Assembly (NCBI RefSeq): GCF_020662345.1
Contig: NZ_VMOA01000030.1
Location: 1-64,000 of the forward strand
Source of the DNA: Methylobacterium sp. W2
Lineage (GTDB): Bacteria; Pseudomonadota; Alphaproteobacteria; Rhizobiales; Beijerinckiaceae
Length of the DNA stretch: 64,000 nucleotides
Reading direction: 5' to 3'
In this document: positions 37,154 through 47,765 of the stretch, piece after piece
How the letters are laid out: each line of letters begins with the position of its first letter
Numbering within the stretch: the first letter of the stretch is position 1
Notes under the pieces: generated by a model
The model's input: the letters and a program-made list of their open reading frames with translations, nothing else
The model's database searches: none
What the model was told of the DNA's origin: nothing
Program-made: the position numbers and the translations under genes

Positions 37154-38287
37154 TCAGGCGGTCCGTTCGTCGGCCGGATGGGTGCGCAGGCGCATCGGGT
37201 CGTAGAACGGCGTCCGCACCACGTTGGCCACCAGCGTTCCGGTCTCGGTTTGGATCTCGACCTCCGTGCCGAGGGCCGAGAGCTCCGGCGGCAGGTGGGC
37301 AAGGCCGAGGGACTTCATCAGGTGGCGGCTGTAGGTGGTGCTGTTGACCGTGCCGACCTCGCGTCCGTCCTTGACGATCTTGGCACCCGGCGTCACCGCC
37401 TCATGGTGCAGGATCTCGAGGCCGACCTGGCTGAAACGCTCGGTGCCCTTCCGCGCCACCAGGGCGGCCTTGCCGCGAAAATCCGGCTTGTCGAGGTCGA
37501 CGGTCCAGGCCAGACCCATTTCCCACGGCGTGGTGTCGGATTTCGGCATGTCGAACGGGAAGAACAGCAGGCCGCCTTCCACGCGCACGATGTCGAGGCA
37601 GTCCCAGGAGGCCGCCACGATGCCGAAGGGCTCGCCCGCCTGCATGATCGCGTCCCAGATGGCGACGGCGTCCTTGGCGGCGCAGAACACCTCGTAGCCG
37701 CGCTCGGCCGAGTAGCCGCCCCGCGCCAGGGACACGTCGCGGCCGAACAGCGTCGTGCGGACATGCTCGAAATACTTCAGCGTCGGTAGGTCGAACGGGG
37801 TGTGCGGCGCGAGGATAGCGAGGGCCAGCGGTCCCTGCAGCGACAGGATGTGGACGTCGTCATCGCGGGCCGCCTCCACGGCGCGGCCTTCGGTGAATTC
37901 GGGAAGGACGTCTTCGAGGCTGCCGCCGCCATGCGAGACGCGGAAGGCCTGCGGCCCGTCGCGGTAGACCAGCACGTCGTCGATCAGGGAGCCGTTCGCG
38001 TCGACGATGTTGCTGATGGCCGATTTGCCTTGAGCGATCTTGCCGACGTCGCTGGTGAGCATCGCGTTCAGCATCGCTTCCGCGTCCGGGCCGGAGACGT
38101 TGACGATGCGAAGGCCCGAGACGTCGAACAGGCCCGCCCGCGAGCGGACGATGGTGGTCTCCTCGTAGCGGTCGGTGCTGTAGGATTGCGGGATGGGCAT
38201 CCCGTTCCACTCGGCATCGAGGGTCGAGCCCAGGGCCAGGTGGCGCTCGTTGAGGGCCGACTGGCGGGGAAGGTCTGTGTAGCTCAT
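37154..38287 (-). CDS. GcvT-family aminomethyltransferase-like protein (candidate DmmD)
   Basis: This 377-residue stand-alone GcvT/DmdA-type tetrahydrofolate protein has the family landmarks GLFDVSGLRIVNVSGPDAEAML, SLQGPLA (THF-site region, about 150) and a GYSAERGYEVF segment (about 190). In methylotrophs such proteins trap formaldehyde released by demethylation. It lies 98 bp after the permease on the same strand and near the dimethylamine monooxygenase genes. So I infer a role like DmmD in Ruegeria. Direct demethylation of a substrate (as DmdA does) is the alternative. ATG follows AAGGGA. Confidence 0.82.
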   Translation of the reverse strand: MSYTDLPRQSALNERHLALGSTLDAEWNGMPIPQSYSTDRYEETTIVRSRAGLFDVSGLRIVNVSGPDAEAMLNAMLTSDVGKIAQGKSAISNIVDANGSLIDDVLVYRDGPQAFRVSHGGGSLEDVLPEFTEGRAVEAARDDDVHILSLQGPLALAILAPHTPFDLPTLKYFEHVRTTLFGRDVSLARGGYSAERGYEVFCAAKDAVAIWDAIMQAGEPFGIVAASWDCLDIVRVEGGLLFFPFDMPKSDTTPWEMGLAWTVDLDKPDFRGKAALVARKGTERFSQVGLEILHHEAVTPGAKIVKDGREVGTVNSTTYSRHLMKSLGLAHLPPELSALGTEVEIQTETGTLVANVVRTPFYDPMRLRTHPADERTA

Positions 38288-38385
38288 GGCGGCTGTCCCT
38301 TAGCGTTCCGTTTTTTGATTGGGCGGGATCGGGGCTCGTCCCGCGGGCGGGCTGCCGGGGCGAACCGCCCGGCAGCCCGGTTCGA

Positions 38386-40137
38386 TCAGAGCTGGAAGAA
38401 CCAGTTCGAGAGGAGGAGCACCACGACGCCGGCGGCGAGCGTCAGGTAGGGCAGGATTCCCGCCCGCCGGCGGCTCACCATTCCCTCGGGGCCGACATGC
38501 AGGTCCTCGTACATCTCGGCCGGGAACTTGCCGCCGTCCTGGACATAGTGGCGGTAGCAGAAGACCGGGATGATCAGGGCGGCGGTGACGAGGCCGGCCC
38601 AGAGGGCGATCGGGTTCCAGACCTTCGCGCCCGCCCCCATGAAGATCACGTTGACGAAGGCGAAGACGCCGCCGAGCACCAGGATGACGGTCGGTGCGCG
38701 GTAGGGGCGCGGGATATGCGCCGAGTCGATGCGGTGGATCCAGGCCGAGTTGAGGTTGAGGAAGTTGAAGATGATGTAGCCGCAATTCGACACGGCCAGG
38801 ATGAAGAAGAAGCTCGTCGCATCGGCACAGGCGATCGCCAGGATCGCGAGGTTGAAGACGAGATCGGTCCACATTGCCCGCGTCGGCGCGCCGTGCTCGT
38901 TCACATGGCTGAGGTAGCGCGGCAGCCAGCCATCGGCCGAGCCCTGATAGAGGGTGCGCGAGGACCCCGCCATGGCCGTCATGATGCAGAGCACGAGGGC
39001 CAGGATCATCAGCATGACGAGGAAGTTCTCGACGATGGGACCGCCGCCGACCATGTGCGCCAGTGCGGCCGCCACACCCGACCCGTCGACGATGGAGGCC
39101 TCCAGCATCCCCTCGACCCCGAGCATGCTCTGGAAGGTGAAGGGCACGAGGGTGAACAGCAGGAGGCAGAGCACGCCCGAATAGAAGATCGCCTTGAACG
39201 TATCCTTGGCGGGATCACGGAACTCGCTGGTGTAGCAGATCGCCGTCTCGAACCCGTAGGTCGACCAGGCCGCGATGAACATGCTGCCGAGGACGAGCGT
39301 CCAGCCCGTGATGTTCCAGGCGCCCGGCGCGGGAGCGGCCGGTGCCGCCAGGGGGACGAGCGGAGAGAAGTTCTCCCAGTTCACGCCGTGGATCAGCAGC
39401 GGGACCACGCCGACGATGAACATCGGGATGATGACGAGGAGGCCGATATACTTCTGGACGTTCGCCGTTCCGAGAATACCGCGGTGCTGCACGGCGAAGA
39501 CCGCGAGCATCAGGGCGGCGCCGATGAAGAAGGCCAGGTTGAGGGAGAGCGAGACCGGGCCGAGGGTGGTGGTGAACAGGGTCCAGGTGCGGATGCCGGG
39601 CGCCACGGCCGCGATGGCCGCCGTCACCTTGTCGGCATCGGCCATCTGCAGGGCGGCGCCGTTGGAGGCGAGCCATTGCACCACGGCCGGCGACGTGGCC
39701 GTCGGCTGCGGCGCCACCGCGTTGATGATGTAGGAGGCCGCGATGGAACAGCCGAGGGACAGGACCGGCGACCAGGCGAACCAGTTGCACCAGACCGAGA
39801 GGGGCGCCACCAGCTTGGTGTAGCGGACCCAGGCCGCGGCCCCGTAGACCGACGCGCCCCCCGACTTGTTCGGGAACAGGCCGGCGATCTCCGCATAGGT
39901 GAAGGACTGGATGAAGCCCATGATCATGGAGAGCGTCCAGATCAGGAAGGCGAGCTTGCCCGTATTGCCGGCAATGCCGCCGACCGAGAACAGGACCAGG
40001 GCGGGAACGCCGCTCGCGACCCAGAACGCCCCCGTCCAGTTGATGCTGCGATGCAGCTTGCCGTCTTCGGCCGTTCCGGTGGCGGGGGACGTGAAGCCCG
40101 CCACGGGCTTTGCCGAGGATGCCAGTCCGGTGCTCAT
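38386..40137 (-). CDS. APC-superfamily amino acid/amine permease
   Basis: This 583-residue permease has about 12-14 membrane helices and belongs to the amino acid-polyamine-organocation superfamily. The first helix SGVPALVLFSVGGIAG and the following SFTYAEIAGLFPNKSGGASVYGA are typical of this family. A long loop (about 150-180) precedes helix five. The Shine-Dalgarno GGAGAG is eight bases before ATG 40137. The gene is upstream of the GcvT-like gene and divergent from the dimethylamine monooxygenase genes, so it may import TMA, DMA, TMAO or a related amine; other methylotrophs use an ABC system (TmoXWV) for TMAO. Confidence 0.85.
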   Translation of the reverse strand: MSTGLASSAKPVAGFTSPATGTAEDGKLHRSINWTGAFWVASGVPALVLFSVGGIAGNTGKLAFLIWTLSMIMGFIQSFTYAEIAGLFPNKSGGASVYGAAAWVRYTKLVAPLSVWCNWFAWSPVLSLGCSIAASYIINAVAPQPTATSPAVVQWLASNGAALQMADADKVTAAIAAVAPGIRTWTLFTTTLGPVSLSLNLAFFIGAALMLAVFAVQHRGILGTANVQKYIGLLVIIPMFIVGVVPLLIHGVNWENFSPLVPLAAPAAPAPGAWNITGWTLVLGSMFIAAWSTYGFETAICYTSEFRDPAKDTFKAIFYSGVLCLLLFTLVPFTFQSMLGVEGMLEASIVDGSGVAAALAHMVGGGPIVENFLVMLMILALVLCIMTAMAGSSRTLYQGSADGWLPRYLSHVNEHGAPTRAMWTDLVFNLAILAIACADATSFFFILAVSNCGYIIFNFLNLNSAWIHRIDSAHIPRPYRAPTVILVLGGVFAFVNVIFMGAGAKVWNPIALWAGLVTAALIIPVFCYRHYVQDGGKFPAEMYEDLHVGPEGMVSRRRAGILPYLTLAAGVVVLLLSNWFFQL

Positions 40138-40330
40138 GATTCAGCTCTCCATTGGTCGTATTGAGGGTTCGGTCCGGATCGACCCGTGCCCTCGTCGAGG
40201 TCGTGATCCCGGGGCGATGTGGTCCCGCGCGGTCCCGGCAGGGTCGAGTCGCACCCGGAGCGTCGTCCGTGTCGGGGCGCCGTTCCCGCAGGTGAGTCGC
40301 CGCTGCAGAAGGTTGTCAGAATGGCGTTCT

Positions 40331-40413
40331 AAGTGTCTCTCACGAACATTCCGCCGTACCGTCTTGTCAGGGGCGAGAACCGGTGCTGGTGAAAAGTTCC
40401 ACGAGGGACACTA
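40331..40413. repeat. MITE-like hairpin element, copy 1
   Basis: Terminal arms AAGTGTCTCTCACGAAC (left) and GTTCCACGAGGGACACT (right) are imperfect inverted repeats flanking a core with CCGTCTTGTCAGGGGCGAG. The same arrangement is found at 52813-52889. It lies about 195 bp upstream of the permease start, in the divergent region before the dmm genes. Confidence 0.7.
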
Positions 40414-41160
40414 AGCTATGATCATGCTTGTCGAGGCGTCGCCGACAACATGGAAAACTCCCATCGTTGCGGAGACGGTCATACGAAGTCTATCCGGATA
40501 ACCAGGGTGCCGGGACCGCCGGGGCGCACCTTTCATGGGAGTCGGACGCACCACGTGAGCGGAAGGCTGCCGATCGCGCTCCTCAAATTCTCTATAGGAA
40601 TAATCATTTCTCTTCGGTTGAGCCGCTGTCAAGCGCTATTGCGGCTCCCCCCTGAGCGAACAGTGGAATTGCATCGAAATTTTCCAGGGGATTTGATTTT
40701 CGAGCAGATATGACCAGTAAATAGGCATGGATGTTTGTCGATCGCGGGCATGACAAGAGATTGGGCCGAGCCGAGCCTTCCCGATTCGATGGGGTCGCCG
40801 GCGGCCTCGTGCTCGATCGCGCGCGTTCCGCAACCATGGACATCTCGCACGGAATGTGCGGCCCATGACGGCAGCGGGTGCTAAAACAATCGTCCGGCGC
40901 CCATCGAAGCGGCATCCGACCGATCGGCCGGGACTTCAGTCGAAAACGGCGATTGACATTGTTGTTCTCTTGGAGAAAATGAAATTCTCTTAAAGAACAG
41001 ACCTGTTGTGCAAGTGGTAGACAGGTCAGGCTCTAGAGGCTTGGCCGAGGTCGTTCCCCCGGTTCGGCGCGGTCCGCTGCCGGCATGGATCGGGCCATAA
41101 CTGGTCTTTGAGCTGGTTTTTGGGCCGGCCGCCGCACCGCCCATTGTCGAGACGAGGTCG
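40414..41160. promoter_or_regulatory. Divergent control region of the dimethylamine monooxygenase genes
   Basis: No convincing gene is present in this 747-bp stretch, which is less GC-rich than its neighbours. A perfect TTGACA lies at 40953-40958 with AAAATG 17 bp later, a possible sigma-70-type promoter for the rightward genes. Just downstream is the perfect dyad GACCTGT-N14-ACAGGTC (41000-41006 / 41021-41027), placed like a repressor site. Two TTCTCTT motifs (40965-40971 and 40985-40991) lie between them. Confidence 0.45.
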
Positions 41161-41730
41161 ATGTCAGATCAGTCCATCAAGAGCCGACCGGTCTATCAAT
41201 CGCTGGCGATGGATCTGTCCGGCTTGCGCCACCTGTTGGTGTCGGATTCGCCCGCCTATCGTTTCGAGGCCCCGCCCGACAGGGAGGTGGAGGTCTGGTT
41301 CGTGGTCGCCCCCGACCAGGAGGGCCGGATCCCACCTTCCGAGACTATGCACGAACGAGGGTTCCGTTCGCCGCGACACCTCATCGATCGCCTCGACCAT
41401 CGCCTCGCGCAGGAGCGCATGGGTCTGCGGCTCTACGTGAGCGGAACCGAGGACTTCCTGTGGGATGTCTTCAACACGGCGCAGCGCGCGGGAATGACCA
41501 AGCAGGAGATCTTTCAGTGCCAGTCCGGTACACGGGCGCGGCGCGTGGCCTGCGTCCATTGCAGGACCTTCAACCACGGCGTGACCACCACCATCGTCCG
41601 ATGTGACGGCTGCGGTGCCAACCTGTTCGTGCGGGATCATTTCTCGCGGCGCCTGTCGGCCTTCATGGGGGTCAAGATCGATGCCGAGGTCGCCGGCGAA
41701 GTCCCTCCGGCAGAGCAGGCCTATTCATGA
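41161..41730 (+). CDS. dmmA: Dimethylamine monooxygenase small subunit, DmmA-like
   Basis: This 189-residue protein resembles the family annotated as DmmA-like (N- and C-terminal DmmA domains). The C-terminal part holds a four-cysteine zinc-ribbon-like arrangement, CVHC (about residues 137-140) and CDGC (about 155-158), preceded by ...CQSGTRARRVA. The enzyme it belongs to oxidatively demethylates dimethylamine to methylamine and formaldehyde. Its stop overlaps the next start (ATGA). Subunit letters differ between papers, so the symbol follows the database family name. Confidence 0.78.
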   Translation: MSDQSIKSRPVYQSLAMDLSGLRHLLVSDSPAYRFEAPPDREVEVWFVVAPDQEGRIPPSETMHERGFRSPRHLIDRLDHRLAQERMGLRLYVSGTEDFLWDVFNTAQRAGMTKQEIFQCQSGTRARRVACVHCRTFNHGVTTTIVRCDGCGANLFVRDHFSRRLSAFMGVKIDAEVAGEVPPAEQAYS

Positions 41731-42680
41731 TCCTCGACGGCAAGCTGGCGGCGCGCGTCGCCGAGATCGAACTCCTGAACCCGACGCTGAAGCGGTTCCG
41801 CTTCGTTCCCGAGAGCGGCGGGGCGTTTCCCACATCGCCCCCGGGGGCCCATGTTCTCGTCACCCTGCGGGGGCCGGACCGGGTCTGGCAGAACGCCTAT
41901 TCCCTGGTGACGCCCCCCGATCAGCGCGATCACTACGCGATCATCGTCCGCCGTGTTCCGGACTCGCGTGGCGGCTCCCACTTCCTGCACGATTGGCTGA
42001 CGATCGGTGACGCCGTCGAGCTGAGCGCGCCGGCCAGCCTGTTCCCGATCGCGTCGCTCGCCCGCAAGCACATCCTGATCGCCGGCGGCATCGGGCTGAC
42101 GCCGTTCCTGTCCTACCGGCCGGTCCTGGCATTGCGCGGCTCGGCCTACGAACTGCATCAGTTCTGCGCCCCCGACGAGGTCGAGACCTTCCGCGCCCTG
42201 CTCGGCTCCGAATCCACGGGCGTCCACGTCCATGGCGTCGGACGGGGGGAGCGGCCGGATCTCGCCGCCATCCTCGCCGACCAGCCTCTGGGAACCCATG
42301 TCTATACCTGCGGGCCGCAGGGCCTGATGGACGCAGTCGAGGAGACGGCGCGCGGCCTCGGCTGGACGCCGCATGCGATCCACCGCGAGAGTTTCGGCGG
42401 GGACAAGGGCGGCGAGCCGTTCACCGTCACCCTGGCGCGGTCCGGCCGGTCGATCGCGGTCGGGGCGTCGCAGACCCTGCTCGAAGCGCTGGAGGGCGAA
42501 GGCATCGAGGCTCCCTGCCTCTGCCGGGGGGGCGCCTGCGGCGTCTGCCTCCTGCCCCTCGTGGACGGCATCCCCGATCATCGGGATCACGTCCTGTCCG
42601 ATGCCGAGAAGGCGGAGGGGCGCCTCATCGCGACCTGCGTCTCGCGGGCCAGATCCGGGACCCTCGTGCTCGATTTTTAA
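41727..42680 (+). CDS. PDR/VanB-type reductase component of dimethylamine monooxygenase
   Basis: This 317-residue phthalate dioxygenase reductase-like flavoprotein has an N-terminal flavin domain (about 1-100), NAD-binding domain (IAGGIGLTPFLSY near residue 112; YTCGPQGLMDAV near 192) and a C-terminal plant-type [2Fe-2S] ferredoxin domain with CLCRGGACGVC and a later Cys (about 265-310). It carries electrons from NAD(P)H to the heme oxygenase encoded next. It overlaps the DmmA-like gene by four bases; 92 bp separate it from the heme subunit. Likely called dmmB in some schemes. Confidence 0.88.
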   Translation: MILDGKLAARVAEIELLNPTLKRFRFVPESGGAFPTSPPGAHVLVTLRGPDRVWQNAYSLVTPPDQRDHYAIIVRRVPDSRGGSHFLHDWLTIGDAVELSAPASLFPIASLARKHILIAGGIGLTPFLSYRPVLALRGSAYELHQFCAPDEVETFRALLGSESTGVHVHGVGRGERPDLAAILADQPLGTHVYTCGPQGLMDAVEETARGLGWTPHAIHRESFGGDKGGEPFTVTLARSGRSIAVGASQTLLEALEGEGIEAPCLCRGGACGVCLLPLVDGIPDHRDHVLSDAEKAEGRLIATCVSRARSGTLVLDF

Positions 42681-42772
42681 GACCGGACGACCGCGTGGCG
42701 GCGGGACTCCGCCGAACGCGCCGATGCCGGCCATCGCTCGGGATCGGTGCGACTTGGTAAAGGGAAGCTGAG

Positions 42773-43834
42773 ATGGGTATTCAGTTCAAGACCGACGAAA
42801 CCTTCCGGGACGACTTCTCCTACCGGAACAGCGACACGGCGGTGCTTCGCTTCCCGTTTCCCTTCGGCGAAGACCGATACATGTACTCGGTCAATATCGA
42901 GCCGCATGTGAAAGCGGGCACGTCGCCGGTCTTCGATCACGCGTTCGACGTGGACGAACATTACGTCGCCGAATGCCGGGAGCGCGCGATCGTCCTCGAT
43001 CACGACCCGAAGCGATGCCAGGTGCTGCCGCACATGATGCCGGCGCAATGGGACACGCTCGAACTCCTGATGGAGAGCCTGTCGACGGATTACCCCGAGC
43101 ATTTCAGCCTGACGCGGGACGGCACCGCGTGGCACTGGATCAACCGCCCCCTGAACCTCGACCAGCGTTTCGTCTTCGGCGACGCGTCCACCCTCCCCTG
43201 CGCGCCGTTCGAGTACATCACCCGGCAGGCCCAAGGGGACTTCACCCTGCAGGATCAGCGGGACGACAACCTCTACGTCGATGGCGGCATGGTCACCACG
43301 CAGGCGGATTGGTCGCTGGAATTCGATATCGGGATGAGCTTCCACGAGTGGCACGGGCCGGTGCCGCTGGCGCATGAGATCGGGGTGTTCGACCGGGCGC
43401 TGCAATACCTCCTGCGCTTGCAATACGGGCATCCCGTCCGTCGGCTGAACTGGACGATGACGATCAACCCGCGCCTCGACACGTCGCCCGAGAATTATCC
43501 CGATTGGGGGCCCGACCGCACCACCGTGACGGCGGAGAACATCGCGGGCAAGCTCCACCTGCGCGTGGAGCTGCAGACCCTGTTCCGCCTGCCGCGCTCC
43601 AACGCGATCCTGTTCGGGATCCGCTGCTACCTGATCAGCCTGCAGGATATCGAGCGTGTGGAGAAGTGGCGCAAGCGCCTCCACCGCGTCCTGGCGAGCC
43701 TCCCGCCCGAACTCGTCGAGTACAAGGGCCTGACCCGGTTCCACGGACTGGCGCTGTCCCGCCTGGCCGCCCTGGACGACGGGGCGCCCCTGTCCCTCGG
43801 CATCCAGCCGGACCAGGCCCACCTGCCGGCCTGA
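42773..43834 (+). CDS. Heme-dependent oxidative N-demethylase subunit (DUF3445)
   Basis: This 353-residue member of the DUF3445 family (heme-dependent oxidative N-demethylase, HODM) is the catalytic part of dimethylamine monooxygenase. Recognisable segments are VLPHMMPAQWDTLELLMESL, RDGTAWHWINRPLNLDQRF and RRLNWTMTINPRLDTSPENY, with QTLFRLPRSNAILFGIRCYL near residue 270. It uses electrons from the PDR-type reductase and releases formaldehyde. An AGGGAAGCTGAG ribosome site precedes the ATG. Often named dmmC or dmmA depending on source. Confidence 0.87.
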   Translation: MGIQFKTDETFRDDFSYRNSDTAVLRFPFPFGEDRYMYSVNIEPHVKAGTSPVFDHAFDVDEHYVAECRERAIVLDHDPKRCQVLPHMMPAQWDTLELLMESLSTDYPEHFSLTRDGTAWHWINRPLNLDQRFVFGDASTLPCAPFEYITRQAQGDFTLQDQRDDNLYVDGGMVTTQADWSLEFDIGMSFHEWHGPVPLAHEIGVFDRALQYLLRLQYGHPVRRLNWTMTINPRLDTSPENYPDWGPDRTTVTAENIAGKLHLRVELQTLFRLPRSNAILFGIRCYLISLQDIERVEKWRKRLHRVLASLPPELVEYKGLTRFHGLALSRLAALDDGAPLSLGIQPDQAHLPA

Positions 43835-43985
43835 GGCGGCCCCGCGCGCTTCGGGGGCACACCGTTCGGGAGCCGTCCGGCGACGTGAGGGAGAATGGGC
43901 GATCGGGTTCTCGCCGAGGCCGAAGCGCGCCGGCACGCCCCGGCCGAGCGCGACACTCAGATCGATATCCCGGCCTTGGCGTCGA

Positions 43986-44885
43986 TTACGCACAGGCTGC
44001 GGTGAGGTCGTCCCAGAGCCGATCGGCCGCATCGTTGCGGCAGTCGAGGGAGCGGAACAGCCTGATGTCGATGGGGATGTCGAACTGTTCCGGGCCGGCG
44101 CGCACGAGGCGACCGCGCGCCTGATCGTCGGCCGCCAGGGTCTGCGGCAGCCAGGCGATGCCGTGTCCGTTCCGCGCCATCGTCATGAGCGTCGCCGCGA
44201 GGTGCGAGGTGAGTGCCGTCGCCGAATGGGTCGGCTCGCGATCCGGGCAGGCCGCGATGATACGCCCGAGCCCGGAGGCCTGGCTGTATCTGAGATAGGG
44301 CAAAGGAGCGTCGGGCGTTCCCGGCAGTGACCATGTCGCCCGGCCGTCCGACCTGGGCGCGCAGAGGGGAACGAGCAGGTCGTCGCCCAGGGACAGGCTG
44401 GGGAAACGCTCCGCTTCGAACCGCGTCCGTGCCTCCGGGTGATGGTGGCACAGGAGGAAGTGGACCTCGCCGGCGAGCATGATGGCTTCGCAGGCCTCCA
44501 TGCTGTCGGAGATCAGGTTGAGGGTGCCGAGCGTCTGATGATGCATCAGGCCGCGGACCCAGTTCGGAAAGAACGTGAACGACAGGGCGTGGGTCGCCGC
44601 GATGGAGAGCGTCGCCGTATCCTCGGCGCCCACCGCCCGCGCATCGCGTCGTGCCCGCTCAAGGCCGCGCGTCAGCTCCTGGGCGGCCGGCTGGAAGGTC
44701 AGACCGGCCGGCGTGAGCGCCGCCCCCTGCGCGCCACGGGCGAACAGGGGCGTGCCGACCCAATCCTCGAGGGCACGGATGCGCCGGCTGAAGGCCGGCT
44801 GCGTCACGCTCCTCGCCTCGGCCGCGCGGGAGAACGTCTTCTGCTCCGCCAGGGCGAGAAAGTCCTTCAGCCAGTCCAGGTCCAT
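43986..44885 (-). CDS. LysR-family transcriptional regulator
   Basis: This 299-residue regulator has an N-terminal helix-turn-helix (FLALAEQKTFSRAAEARSVTQPAFSRRIRALE, residues about 8-40) and a co-inducer domain. It is divergent from the DctA-type carrier gene with a 160-bp gap, so it most likely controls the tartrate module to its right. Its stop is 152 bp from the dimethylamine monooxygenase stop, convergent. Confidence 0.92.
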   Translation of the reverse strand: MDLDWLKDFLALAEQKTFSRAAEARSVTQPAFSRRIRALEDWVGTPLFARGAQGAALTPAGLTFQPAAQELTRGLERARRDARAVGAEDTATLSIAATHALSFTFFPNWVRGLMHHQTLGTLNLISDSMEACEAIMLAGEVHFLLCHHHPEARTRFEAERFPSLSLGDDLLVPLCAPRSDGRATWSLPGTPDAPLPYLRYSQASGLGRIIAACPDREPTHSATALTSHLAATLMTMARNGHGIAWLPQTLAADDQARGRLVRAGPEQFDIPIDIRLFRSLDCRNDAADRLWDDLTAACA

Positions 44886-45045
44886 CGATCAGCCAGTGTC
44901 GAGCCCGATGCCATCCGCGCATAGCGCGCACCGAACATGGCATTGGCCGAGCGACGGTGTCCAGGCGTACGGACGGCATCAGTCCCCGCAAGAGGGAACA
45001 CACATCAAACCGCCCGCTAAGCGGCCGATCAGGAGGAAACAGATC

Positions 45046-46377
<1,332 letters not shown>

Positions 46378-46452
46378 ATCCGGCGACCGCTTCCGTCCCC
46401 TGCCATCCCCGTCCCCTCACGCGAAAACCTTCGCGTCTCAAGGAGAGCCACC

Positions 46453-47616
46453 ATGCGTATCGTCGACGTCTGCGAGGTCACCAAGCCGATCTCCTCGCCC
46501 ATCCGCAACGCCTATATCGACTTCTCGAAGATGACCGCCAGCCTCGTCGCCGTCGTCACCGACGTGGAGCGCGACGGCCGCCGGGTGGTGGGCTACGGCT
46601 TCAACTCCAACGGCCGCTACGGCCAGGGCGGCCTGATCCGCGAGCGCTTCCGGAACCGCATCCTCGAAGCGGATCCCGCGAGCGTCCTGAACGAGGTTGG
46701 TGACAATCTCGACCCGCACAAGCTCTGGGCGGCGATGATGACCAACGAGAAGCCCGGCGGCCACGGCGAGCGCTCGGTGGCGGTGGGCACCCTCGACATG
46801 GCGATCTGGGACGCTACCGCCAAGATCGCCGGCAAGCCGCTGTTCCGGCTCCTCGCTGAGCAGAAGGGCGTCGAGGCCAACCCCCGCGTCTTCGTCTACG
46901 CGGCCGGCGGCTACTACTATCCCGGCAAGGACGACACCCAGCTGCGCGCCGAGATGCGCGGTTACCTCGACCGTGGCTACAATGTCGTGAAGATGAAGAT
47001 CGGCGGCGTGCCGATCGCGGAGGATCAGCGCCGCATCGAGGCCGTGCTGCAGGAGATCGGCTCCCAGGCGCAGCTCGCCGTGGACGTGAACGGCCGCTTC
47101 GACCTCGAACAGGGCATCGCCTACGCCAAGATGCTGCGCCAGTACCCGCTGTTCTGGTACGAGGAGATCGGCGATCCCCTCGACTACGCCCTGCAGGCCG
47201 CGATCTCCGAGTTCTATCCCGGCCCGATGGCGAGCGGCGAGAACCTGTTCTCGCACCAGGATGCCCGCAACCTCCTGCGCTACGGCGGCATGCGGCCCGA
47301 CCGCGACTACCTGCAGTTCGACTGCGCCCTCTCCTACGGCCTCGTCGAGTATCTCCGCACCCTCGACGTGCTGGAGCAGTTCGGCTGGTCGCCCAAGCGC
47401 TGCATCCCGCATGGCGGGCACCAGATGTCGCTCAACATCGCGGCCGGGCTGGGGCTCGGCGGCAACGAGAGCTACCCGGACCTGTTCCAGCCCTATGGCG
47501 GCTTCCCGGACGGGGTGACGGTCGAGGACGGGCACATCGTCATGCCGGAGCTTCCCGGCATCGGCTTCGAGGGCAAGTCGGACCTGATCAGGGTCATGCG
47601 CGACCTCGCCGAGTAG
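46453..47616 (+). CDS. tarD: D-tartrate dehydratase (enolase superfamily)
   Basis: This 387-residue enzyme closely follows the Bradyrhizobium D-tartrate dehydratase pattern: start RIVDVCEVTKPISSPIRNAY, catalytic KMKIGG (Lys about residue 184), metal ligands in DVNGRF, YEEIGDP and SGENLF, and His in PHGGHQ. It dehydrates D-(-)-tartrate to oxaloacetate. It is downstream of the dicarboxylate carrier with an AAGGAGAGCC ribosome site. Full length, no disruption. Confidence 0.93.
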   Translation: MRIVDVCEVTKPISSPIRNAYIDFSKMTASLVAVVTDVERDGRRVVGYGFNSNGRYGQGGLIRERFRNRILEADPASVLNEVGDNLDPHKLWAAMMTNEKPGGHGERSVAVGTLDMAIWDATAKIAGKPLFRLLAEQKGVEANPRVFVYAAGGYYYPGKDDTQLRAEMRGYLDRGYNVVKMKIGGVPIAEDQRRIEAVLQEIGSQAQLAVDVNGRFDLEQGIAYAKMLRQYPLFWYEEIGDPLDYALQAAISEFYPGPMASGENLFSHQDARNLLRYGGMRPDRDYLQFDCALSYGLVEYLRTLDVLEQFGWSPKRCIPHGGHQMSLNIAAGLGLGGNESYPDLFQPYGGFPDGVTVEDGHIVMPELPGIGFEGKSDLIRVMRDLAE

Positions 47617-47765
47617 GCCGCGACCGATCCGTACGGGGCTCGACCCGGCCCCAGGCGGGTCGGCTCCGGGTTGCGGTCCCCCCTCCGGTGGCGGAAACCA
47701 CAAGGCGGCTTCGCCCCAGAGCGGGAGCGCCACCGCCACGCAACGCGCAACTGCGAAGAGGCCCC

